From Chloroflexota bacterium (GTDB lineage: Bacteria > Chloroflexota > UBA6077): a stretch of DNA of 5,174 bases. The stretch spans positions 1-5,174 of the forward strand of contig JAJYKO010000506.1 of assembly GCA_021788565.1 (NCBI GenBank), written 5' to 3'. The translations under genes were made by a program, and so were the position numbers. Positions 1 to 5,099 of the stretch are shown piece after piece; position 1 is the first letter of the stretch; every line of letters starts with the position of its first letter. A model generated the notes under the pieces. The model was not told the DNA's origin. It worked only from the letters and a program-made list of their open reading frames with translations, and did no database searches.

Positions 1-385
1 TGAAGCAGGTTTGGGTCGAGGATGACCCTCCGGGCGTCCCAAGGGCTCGAGCATACACGGAGTAAGTAGTCGTGCCGGTGTTGGTAGCATCAGCAGCGGG
101 CAGCTGGAAGATAGCCGGCCCGTCAGTGCCATTGGCGTCCAACACCTGGAAATCACCCTCTGTGAGCTCGATCTTTGTACCGCCTGAGAGCGGTACAAAG
201 ATAGTGTGGCCGTTGGCCCCGGTCATGTCTGCGGTCTTGTCCTTCGGTACGCCTATGATGTTCAGATTGTAGTGGGGGCCACTGGGGCCACCATTCCCGG
301 TGGTGGTTTGGCCCGCGTAGGCAATTGATCCGACGGCCACTACCACGGCCAGCGCTAGGGCCACTGCGATAATCAGTCGCTTCAT
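1..385 (-). CDS. Secreted protein of unknown function (3' end cut by window)
   Basis: Reading the minus strand from ATG at 385 gives 128 codons with no stop before the window edge, so the C-terminus is missing. Residues 1-24 form a clear Sec signal peptide: MKR, a long Ala/Val/Leu/Ile core and a likely cleavage site after AYA. The mature part begins with a Thr/Gly-rich stretch, followed by HYNLNIIGVPKDKTADMTG, IFVPLSGGTKIELTEGDF and QVLDANGTDGPAIFQLP, which look like short beta strands, then SVYARALGTPGGSS and a Cys. The NIIGVPK...DMTG pattern resembles hypothetical exported proteins I have met in environmental bacteria, but I know no function for it. A purine-rich GAGGAAAGG lies 12 nt upstream of the ATG (398-406), a slightly long spacing. 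The start is supported by the signal peptide, since no upstream start would preserve it. The gene is monocistronic as far as visible, behind a structured leader. Confidence 0.85.
   Translation of the reverse strand, partial: MKRLIIAVALALAVVVAVGSIAYAGQTTTGNGGPSGPHYNLNIIGVPKDKTADMTGANGHTIFVPLSGGTKIELTEGDFQVLDANGTDGPAIFQLPAADATNTGTTTYSVYARALGTPGGSSSTQTCF
171..202. repeat. Perfect 13-bp inverted repeat inside the secreted-protein gene
   Basis: ATCTTTGTACCGC (171-183) and its exact reverse complement GCGGTACAAAGAT (190-202) flank a 6-nt loop, CTGAGA. The hairpin lies wholly in coding sequence and corresponds to residues IFVPLSGGTKI. No T-run follows on either strand, so it is not a standard terminator. 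It may be an mRNA structure affecting translation or stability, or it may be the result of codon choice. Confidence 0.85.
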
Positions 386-907
386 AGTCTCAATTATCCT
401 TTCCTCTGTAGTTGGCGGATTGTCGTGATTCACGGCTGAAGACCCTTCTTCAGCCGAGACGAGGACGCTGAGTCTCGGCGCCGAAAGCGAGTGCTTCGCG
501 TCCGAGGTCAGATTCCTAACGCATCCGCAACGGCATCACCTCCCCCGTGGACGACGAACTTTCATGGCAGGGGAGAGCGAACGGAACTAACCATCAGATC
601 GGTGGAGTCCTTCACGATCAACTCCCCGCAACCCCGATGACAAGATGCGGGCGACGGCTCATCGCGTCCATCATGGGATAAGCCCGCGATCCACACCCAT
701 CTACTACAACGAGAATCTGACACAATTGTTTCCTGATGAAAATCACGTGCAGTTTCAGTTTCGTCAGTAGATTCACGGGGTTGACATCAACGACGCACAC
801 AGTAGTGCAGAAACATTACAGCGGCATGAAAAGTGAGCAAAGTGGTTGATGACAGTCCATTAGTTGGAGTACGAGTGACATACGATTAAAGGTGAACCAC
901 ACCAAAT
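386..907. other. 522-base region without a convincing gene
   Basis: No reading frame here has both a plausible ribosome-binding site and a protein-like composition. The only longer frame (618-800, minus) begins at a GTG without a Shine-Dalgarno sequence. The part next to the first gene holds the hairpins described at 434-506. Weak inverted repeats occur at 540-545/570-575 (CTCCCC/GGGGAG), 604-608/621-625 and 647-652/682-687. The portion 690-907 is more AT-rich. A TTGACA occurs at 781-786 on the plus strand but has no -10 partner. I could not place a promoter for the minus-strand gene. Confidence 0.6.
434..506 (-). promoter_or_regulatory. Structured leader with three overlapping hairpins
   Basis: Three hairpins are visible upstream of the secreted-protein gene. 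H1 is GGCTGAAG (434-441) with CTTCAGCC (448-455), 8 bp and a 6-nt loop. H2 is GCCGAGAC (453-460) with GTCTCGGC (472-479), 8 bp and an 11-nt loop. H3 spans 474-506, with CTCGGCG pairing CG-T-CCGAG as an outer stem and CGAA-A-GC pairing GCTTCG around a GAGT loop, about 13 bp with two small bulges. H2 shares 474-479 with H3 and 453-455 with H1, so H2 excludes both neighbours. If the transcript begins upstream of 506 it would hold these structures 48 nt before the start codon. No T-tract follows, so control by termination is not indicated. I do not match it to a known riboswitch class. Confidence 0.4.
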
Positions 908-943
908 AGAGGGGCCTGGATCTAGTATGATCCAGGCCCCTCT
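908..943 (-). terminator. Strong stem-loop, probable terminator of the flavin oxidoreductase gene
   Basis: Positions 908-922 and 929-943 are perfect reverse complements (15 bp, GC-rich, AGAGGGGCCTGGATC on the plus strand) around a 6-nt loop. Reading the minus strand, the stem is followed by ATTTGGTGTGGTT, a weak T-rich tail, and nothing T-rich follows on the plus strand. The nearest upstream gene on the minus strand is the flavin oxidoreductase, which ends about 160 nt before the stem. The weak tail leaves open that the stem protects a 3' end rather than terminating by itself. Confidence 0.6.
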
Positions 944-975
944 CCGCCTCGAGTACCGCCCGGCGGTAAGTTCAC

Positions 976-1072
976 GGCTCCTCGTAGCCGCGCCCTTCAT
1001 GGGCGCGCGTGGCCTCGTTGGTTCGCGAACGTCTGCCCCCACGAGGACGGGCAGCCTAAAGGCCGCGGCTAC
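976..1072. repeat. Cluster of nested inverted repeats between stop codon and terminator
   Basis: An outer pair, GTAGCCGCG (984-992) with CGCGGCTAC (1064-1072), encloses several smaller ones. These are CGCGCCC/GGGCGCG (989-995/1001-1007, loop TTCAT), the 10-bp palindrome GTTCGCGAAC (1021-1030), CTGCCC/GGGCAG (1033-1038/1049-1054) and GCCT/AGGC (1054-1057/1060-1063). GGCT/AGCC at 976-979/986-989 adds a small stem at the left edge. The density suggests either a folded 3' untranslated RNA of the flavin oxidoreductase transcript or a degenerate palindromic repeat element. High G+C makes some pairing expected by chance. Confidence 0.45.
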
Positions 1073-1103
1073 AAACGTGATGTCGATTTGCCGGATGGAC
1101 TAC

Positions 1104-2252
1104 TCAGCCCGCCACCGCCCTGCTGTACTCGGGCGTACCGGTCACGTTCCGGTTGGTGGAGCAGACGATCGGCATCCCCTTGCCTATGGAGTTGAAGCAG
1201 CTCAAGCACTCCTTGCACTGCACGATCTCCTCGTCCCTCCCAGAGAGGATCTTGCCGGCCGCCTTGGGATCGGCGATCATCTGCCTCCCTATGGCTGCCA
1301 TGTCCGCCATCCCATCCTGCACCGCCGCTCGTGCCTCCCGGGCTCCGATCTTCCCCACTGCTATCACCGGTACCTGCACGGCCTTCTTCACCACACTGGC
1401 GTACTGTATGGCTCCCCCCTTCGGTTTGTCCTTGGGCAGGGCAGAGCCCGACTGCAGGTAGGCCTTCCCGTCGATCTCCTTGAAGGCTGCCGTCGCGGCC
1501 AGGGAGGAGTGCATGGCGTCCACCCCAGCCTCCTGAAGGAGTCGCGCGACCACCTGCGCGTCTTCAGCCGTCTGTCCGCCCTCGATCATCTCCACAGCGT
1601 TCAGCCTGAAGAGTATGGGGAAGTCGGCTCCCAGCTTCTCTCGGATGGCGCGAACAACCTCGACGGAGAAGGTCGCCCTTCCGGCCGCGCTTCCCCCGTA
1701 GCGATCCTCCCTGTGATTGGTCAGGGGTGAGAGAAACTGACTGAGCAGATAGAAGTGCGCTCCGTGCACCTCCACCCCCTGGAAGCCAGCTTCTCGGGCT
1801 CGCACCGCCGCGGCCACGAAATCGTTGGTGATCTCGCCTATTTGGCTCACGCTCAGCACGGTCGGCTCCACGTCTGGACGGAAGGCCACACCGGATGGCG
1901 AGGCGCCTCGAATGCCGCCCTCAATCGGGACAGCGCGAGCTCCCGCGTGGTTTAGCTGCACCACTGCCGCCGCTCCCTCCCCCTTGATGGCGCTGGCAAG
2001 CCGGGACATCCCCTCCATCTGGGCATCGCTCCAGAGGCCCAGGCTGCGGGGGTTGATGCGGCCATCGGGGCGCACGGTCGTGGCCTCCACCACCACCATC
2101 CCCACATCGCGGGACCGCTGCACGTAGAAGCCCAGGCTCGCGTCCGTGACTTCGGCGTCGGTGCTGCCGAAACAGCCGGTGATGGGCGGAAGAACGAGGC
2201 GGTTTCGCAGCTCCATTCGGTTGATCACCAGGGTATCGTTCAGGTTCGCCAT
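1104..2252 (-). CDS. Old Yellow Enzyme-family NADH:flavin oxidoreductase
   Basis: A 382-residue FMN-dependent TIM-barrel ene-reductase of the OYE / 2,4-dienoyl-CoA reductase superfamily, expected to be cytoplasmic and to reduce activated C=C bonds with NAD(P)H. Family landmarks are in order. NRLVLPPIT (17-25) places Thr25 at the residue that tunes the flavin. VVQLNHAG is at 97-104. EVHGAHFYLLSQFLSPLTNHR (161-181) carries the substrate-binding His163/His166 pair and the likely proton donor Tyr168, followed by DRYGGS. AVGKI (298-302) and AAIGRQMIADP (319-329) form the FMN phosphate site. The tail has C346-x2-C349-x2-C352-x11-C364, resembling the 4Fe-4S ligands of two-domain dienoyl-CoA reductases, yet the protein ends 18 residues later without a second domain. 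ATG at 2252 is preceded by GGAG (2261-2264) with 8-nt spacing. The substrate cannot be told from sequence. Confidence 0.95.
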   Translation of the reverse strand: MANLNDTLVINRMELRNRLVLPPITGCFGSTDAEVTDASLGFYVQRSRDVGMVVVEATTVRPDGRINPRSLGLWSDAQMEGMSRLASAIKGEGAAAVVQLNHAGARAVPIEGGIRGASPSGVAFRPDVEPTVLSVSQIGEITNDFVAAAVRAREAGFQGVEVHGAHFYLLSQFLSPLTNHREDRYGGSAAGRATFSVEVVRAIREKLGADFPILFRLNAVEMIEGGQTAEDAQVVARLLQEAGVDAMHSSLAATAAFKEIDGKAYLQSGSALPKDKPKGGAIQYASVVKKAVQVPVIAVGKIGAREARAAVQDGMADMAAIGRQMIADPKAAGKILSGRDEEIVQCKECLSCFNSIGKGMPIVCSTNRNVTGTPEYSRAVAG

Positions 2253-2298
2253 CTATGCAACTCCACTATCGAGAAAATGTGACCTTCCGGAGTGGTTC

Positions 2299-2326
2299 AT
2301 CTTAGCAGCAAACTCGGACCCGTCAA
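2299..2326 (-). promoter_or_regulatory. Sigma-70-type promoter for the flavin oxidoreductase gene
   Basis: On the minus strand, TTGACG (2326-2321) lies 16 nt before TAAGAT (2304-2299), and the latter is preceded by TGC, making an extended -10. Transcription would start near 2292, about 40 nt upstream of the ATG at 2252. The -35 matches consensus at 5 of 6 positions. Position and orientation agree with the gene. Confidence 0.6.
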
Positions 2327-2347
2327 GCCCGACTGCGATTGGGGCTG

Positions 2348-2356
2348 TGCTACAAT
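2348..2356 (+). promoter_or_regulatory. Extended -10 promoter for the amidohydrolase gene
   Basis: TGC-TACAAT is an extended -10 element with 5 of 6 consensus matches in the hexamer (2351-2356). The expected -35 position (about 2328-2333, CCCGAC) is poor, which extended -10 promoters can tolerate. Transcription would start near 2363, giving a leader of about 44 nt before the GTG start. It lies back to back with the minus-strand promoter, the two predicted start sites about 70 bp apart. Confidence 0.55.
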
Positions 2357-2394
2357 CGTGTCGCTGGCCGCCGAAAGCGACGACGCGCGGCCAC

Positions 2395-2400
2395 GAGGAG
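2395..2400 (+). promoter_or_regulatory. Ribosome-binding site fixing the GTG start of the amidohydrolase
   Basis: GAGGAG ends 6 nt before GTG at 2407. It decides the start: the frame is open upstream to 2146, but that extension runs antisense through the flavin oxidoreductase start and both promoters, and it lacks family-like sequence. Confidence 0.8.
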
Positions 2401-2406
2401 CTGCTC

Positions 2407-3996
2407 GTGCCAGCGGACTTGGTTCTCACCAACGCACGGATCTACACGGTGGACGATCGGAATCCCTTCGCCGAGGCGATGGCGATAAGCGGCGACCGCA
2501 TCCTCGCGGTGGGGCGCGCTCGAGACGTCGATCCGTTGGTGGGCCCCGGCTCGCGGCTGGTTGACCTGGGGGGGCGCGCCGTCATCCCCGGGCTGATCGA
2601 CGCACATTTGCACCTTCTCAGCTTCGGACTCGCCCTCGCTCAGGTGGATCTCCAGGGAACCTCCTCTGTGGTTGAGGCCCTCAACCTGGTGCACGCCGCC
2701 GCGCTGCGAGCCAGGCCTGGCGAATGGCTGCAGGGCGGCGGCTGGGACCGTAACCTCTTCGGGCGCCTGCCGACCCGGTACGACCTGGACAGGGTGGCGC
2801 CGGATAACCCCGTGCTTCTGGCCAGCAAGGATCTGCACGCGCTCTGGGTCAACTCCAGGTCCCTGGAGATAGCCGGGATCGGCGCCGAGACTCATGATCC
2901 GCCCGATGGCGAGATCGTCCGTGAACCGGGAAACGGCATTCCCACCGGAGTGCTCAGAGAGGGAGCCAGGGGGCTCATGTTCAAGGCCGTACCCCCGCCG
3001 TCTGCGACGCAGTGCGAGGCAGCGGTGGCCAGCGCTCTGAGGATTGCCGCGAGCAAGGGGCTAACCGGCCTCCAGAGCTTCGAGGAGGCCGCGACGTTCC
3101 GCGCCCTCCAGGACTTGCGATCCCGCGGCCAGCTCACCCTGCGGGTCTGCTGTCACCTCTGGAAAGACGGGTTGAACCGTGCCATCGACCTGGGGCTGCG
3201 AACCGGCTTCGGGGATGAGTGGATCAGGCTCGGCCATTTGAAGCTCTTCCTGGACGGCGCGCTGGGATCTCAGACCGCCCACATGCTCGAACCTTTCACC
3301 GGCTCCGACTACCTGGGCATTCAGACGATATCGCGCGAGGAGTTCCGAGACCTCGTCCTGAGAGCGGCCGAGGCGAACATCGCGACTGCCGTCCACGCCA
3401 TTGGGGATGCGGCTAATCGAGTCGCGCTCGACGTCTACACCGAGACCGCGGGAGCATGGCAGGCGGCCGGCCTCCGCCAGAGGATAGAGCACGTCCAGCT
3501 ATTGGGTCCCGGGGACGCTAAGCGTCTGGGGGCTTCCGGGGTGATCGCATCGATGCAGCCTAGCCACGCGACGGCCGACTGGCGAGTGGCCGAAAGGTAC
3601 TGGGCCGGACGCAACCAGCGGGCGTACGCCTGGCGTACGGCGCTAGACGCCGGGGCGCCGCTTGCCTTCGGCTCGGACTCTCCCGTGGAGAAGATCGACC
3701 CGATGCTCGGGCTGTACGCGGCCGTTACCAGGCAAACGCCGGACGGACTGCCGGAAGGCGGCTGGCATCCCGAACAGAAACTAACGCTGCCGGAAGCCCT
3801 CAAGGCGTACTCCCTGGGAGCGGCGTATGCCTCGCACGAGGAGTCTATCAAAGGATCGCTGGAGCCAAACAAGCTCGCGGACTTCGCGATACTTTCAAAA
3901 GACCCGTTCGCCGGGCCGCCGGAGCTGCTCCTGGAAACCCAGATCGAAGCCACCGTAGTCGGCGGCAGGGTTGTTTACGGGGAGCTCCCATACTAG
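2407..3996 (+). CDS. YtcJ/NfdA-like metal-dependent amidohydrolase (Amidohydro_3)
   Basis: A 529-residue cytoplasmic hydrolase of the amidohydrolase superfamily, in the group of YtcJ and N-substituted formamide deformylase. It probably cleaves a C-N bond, but the substrate is unknown. The N-terminal part (ADLVLTNARIYTVDD, residues 3-17) and the C-terminus (ADFAILSKDP, 491-500, and VVGGRVVYGE) form the small beta-sandwich; the TIM barrel lies between. Expected metal ligands are His67 and His69 (GLIDAHLHL), His330 (HAIGDAAN), His362 (IEHVQ) and Asp424 (FGSDSP). Lys279, with Asp283, sits in LKLFLDGALGSQTA (278-291). Length is normal for the family and all key residues are present. The GTG start is chosen from the Shine-Dalgarno sequence 6 nt upstream and from alignment with the usual family N-terminus. 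It is divergent from the flavin oxidoreductase, which suggests but does not prove shared control. Its stop codon overlaps that of the next, convergent gene. Confidence 0.95.
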   Translation: MPADLVLTNARIYTVDDRNPFAEAMAISGDRILAVGRARDVDPLVGPGSRLVDLGGRAVIPGLIDAHLHLLSFGLALAQVDLQGTSSVVEALNLVHAAALRARPGEWLQGGGWDRNLFGRLPTRYDLDRVAPDNPVLLASKDLHALWVNSRSLEIAGIGAETHDPPDGEIVREPGNGIPTGVLREGARGLMFKAVPPPSATQCEAAVASALRIAASKGLTGLQSFEEAATFRALQDLRSRGQLTLRVCCHLWKDGLNRAIDLGLRTGFGDEWIRLGHLKLFLDGALGSQTAHMLEPFTGSDYLGIQTISREEFRDLVLRAAEANIATAVHAIGDAANRVALDVYTETAGAWQAAGLRQRIEHVQLLGPGDAKRLGASGVIASMQPSHATADWRVAERYWAGRNQRAYAWRTALDAGAPLAFGSDSPVEKIDPMLGLYAAVTRQTPDGLPEGGWHPEQKLTLPEALKAYSLGAAYASHEESIKGSLEPNKLADFAILSKDPFAGPPELLLETQIEATVVGGRVVYGELPY

Positions 3997-4238
3997 AACA
4001 CCCCGTGGCCCAGCGCGAGGCGGAATAGCGCCCAGAACAGCGTCGTTACCCCCAGGACGAGCCCCACAGCAGCCGTGTCTCTCCGGCTGTCAGTGAGGAG
4101 GCCGACCACGCTGAAGATGATCGTCAGAATTGCCGCCGGTAGCGTCAGAATCCAGTTAGCCCAGCCTAGAAAAGGGAGAGCAGTCGCCAACGCGAGAAAA
4201 GCGGCGATGAGCCCGCATCCGCACCCCAAACCTCCCAC
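3993..4238 (-). CDS. Small three-helix membrane protein of unknown function
   Basis: An 81-residue, strongly hydrophobic protein. A short N-terminus with Cys6-Gly-Cys8 precedes helices at about 9-26, 29-48 and 55-75. A charged turn, DSRRD (50-54), falls between the second and third and is the likely cytoplasmic loop by the positive-inside rule. The start is GTG at 4238, supported by GGGAGGG (4246-4252) 7 nt upstream. I do not recognise a family with known function; the pattern resembles small uncharacterised inner-membrane proteins. The reading frame is convergent with the amidohydrolase and overlaps it by 4 bases, so the two cannot be separated by an ordinary intergenic terminator. That it is real rests on the ribosome-binding site, the coherent membrane topology and the lack of competing coding sequence on the other strand. 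Confidence 0.75.
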   Translation of the reverse strand: MGGLGCGCGLIAAFLALATALPFLGWANWILTLPAAILTIIFSVVGLLTDSRRDTAAVGLVLGVTTLFWALFRLALGHGVF

Positions 4239-4309
4239 GGACGTACCCTCCCGCGGCTGCTACCTCCACCCGCTGTCCCGACAGTCACCACACCACAGCG
4301 ATCACCCTC

Positions 4310-4315
4310 AGTATA
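4310..4315 (-). promoter_or_regulatory. Possible -10 element for the small membrane protein gene
   Basis: TATACT on the minus strand (4315-4310) matches the -10 consensus at 5 of 6 positions and sits in the only A/T-rich patch upstream of the gene, giving a leader of about 65 nt. No good -35 is found at 16-18 nt, so this is tentative. A 6-bp inverted repeat, CGCTGT/ACAGCG (4271-4276/4295-4300), lies just downstream in the leader. Confidence 0.3.
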
Positions 4316-4400
4316 TACGATATCGCACGGCGAGTACCGCGCCAGCCCTGGAGGAGCAGGGCTTTCTCATTGTCGTGAGGCAGCTGTAACATCCTCTGCC

Positions 4401-4455
4401 GTCATCCCCGCTCCCCTCTTCATCCCCGCCCCCCTCGTCATCCCCGCCCCCCCTC
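4401..4455. repeat. Three tandem copies of an 18-19 bp GTCATCCCCGC unit
   Basis: Units are 4401-4418 (GTCATCCCCGCTCCCCTC), 4419-4436 (TTCATCCCCGCCCCCCTC) and 4437-4455 (one extra C). A fourth GTCATCCCCGC at 4456 is the first half of the palindromic element that follows. The units therefore look like repeated copies of the element's tip plus a C-rich spacer. Confidence 0.85.
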
Positions 4456-4535
4456 GTCATCCCCGCGATAGCGGGGACCCACCCGTGATGTGGCAGCGGG
4501 GCAGCCCCTGGATTCCCGCCTACGCGGGAATGACG
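4455..4535. repeat. Palindromic MITE-like / REP-like repeat element
   Basis: The 26-nt ends (4455-4480 and 4510-4535) are inverted copies of each other, matching at 20 of 26 positions and both starting CGTCATyCCCGCG from the outside. Each end is also a hairpin on its own: TCCCCGC/GCGGGGA (4460-4466/4471-4477) and ATTCCCGC/GCGGGAAT (4512-4519/4524-4531), each with a 4-nt loop. A small GGGG-CAG-CCCC hairpin (4498-4508) sits in the middle. GTCATTCCCGC...GCGGGAAT palindromes are a widely dispersed kind of repeat in bacterial genomes and give spurious frames reading SFPRRRES, as one does here. No coding capacity of its own is seen. Confidence 0.75.
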
Positions 4536-4710
4536 ATCCGGCCAACGCCATCACGGCCGACTTTGAGAAAGCCCTGCCCGAAGGAGGCAGCTTCGTGAAC
4601 CTTCCACTAAGGAAAATGCGGGCACGCGTCGTGCGAATGCGACGGGCGGTCTGGCTGCTGGCCAACAGTTGCTCCTCGACGAGCGGAGAACAACAGTACT
4701 AGACAACGAC

Positions 4711-4716
4711 AAGGAG
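4711..4716 (+). promoter_or_regulatory. Ribosome-binding site of the LPxTG protein gene
   Basis: AAGGAG ends 8 nt before the ATG at 4725, a good match and spacing that fixes the start of the short surface-protein gene. No convincing promoter was found in 4536-4710. Confidence 0.8.
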
Positions 4717-4724
4717 TCAAGCCA

Positions 4725-5099
4725 ATGAAGAGAACGTTCGGGATGACCGCGGCCCTGGGTCTGGCAGCGGTCGCTATGTTCCTATTCCTGCTAGTGCCCG
4801 CCTTTGCCCAGACAGCCACCCCATCCGGAACGGCGACGGCAGGGACAACCGCCACTGCTACTGCGATACCTTCGTCGACCACGACAACTGCACCCGCAAC
4901 AGCTACGACGACAGCCACGGCTAGCCCTTCAGCCACTTCTGCGGCTACAAGCCCCGCGGCAACATCGTCTGCGACACCTGGAGCGCTACCAAACACCGGT
5001 CAGCCTCCCACTGGGTCAGGGACTACTGTAATGCTCCTGACACTCGCAGGGTTTGCGGTCCTGGGAGGCGGATTCCTGGCAAGACGCTGGGCGCGGTAG
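4725..5099 (+). CDS. Short LPxTG cell-surface protein (sortase substrate) with Thr-rich stalk
   Basis: A 124-residue exported protein. Residues 1-28 form a signal peptide (MKR, hydrophobic core, cleavage after AFA). Residues 29-86 are almost only Thr, Ala, Ser and Pro, a low-complexity extended stalk that could carry O-linked sugars. LPNTG (88-92) is a canonical sortase recognition motif, followed at about 101-119 by a hydrophobic helix and the positively charged tail RRWAR. These three parts make a complete cell-wall sorting signal, so a sortase encoded elsewhere should cut between Thr and Gly and attach the protein to the envelope. There is no globular domain. The start is secured by AAGGAG at 4711-4716 and the signal peptide. 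The gene stands alone in the window. If no sortase exists in the genome it could remain as a membrane-anchored stalk. Confidence 0.85.
   Translation: MKRTFGMTAALGLAAVAMFLFLLVPAFAQTATPSGTATAGTTATATAIPSSTTTTAPATATTTATASPSATSAATSPAATSSATPGALPNTGQPPTGSGTTVMLLTLAGFAVLGGGFLARRWAR

Noticed and set aside
781..786. TTGACA resembling a -35 box on the plus strand
   Set aside because: No -10 hexamer at 16-18 nt, and no plus-strand gene downstream before the terminator.
618..800. 60-codon minus-strand open frame in the long intergenic region
   Set aside because: It starts at GTG without a ribosome-binding site, has no recognisable domain and lies alone.
860..1042. 60-codon minus-strand open frame reading through the terminator stem
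   Set aside because: It has no ribosome-binding site, an Arg-rich artefact-like sequence, and spans the inverted repeats. I also asked whether it is a frameshifted second domain of the flavin oxidoreductase, but it shows no GxGxxG nucleotide-binding motif.
927..1730. 267-codon plus-strand open frame starting inside the terminator stem
   Set aside because: It lies mostly antisense to the well-supported flavin oxidoreductase, has a Leu/Arg/Gly/His-rich shadow composition and lacks a Shine-Dalgarno sequence; its ATG is in the stem-loop.
2146..2406. 87-codon N-terminal extension of the amidohydrolase
   Set aside because: It would run antisense over the start of the flavin oxidoreductase and across both promoters; the GTG at 2407 has a strong ribosome-binding site and gives the usual family N-terminus.
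4438..4665. 75-codon minus-strand frame containing SFPRRRES
   Set aside because: This phrase is the typical spurious translation of GTCATTCCCGC palindromic repeats; the frame is explained by the repeat element.
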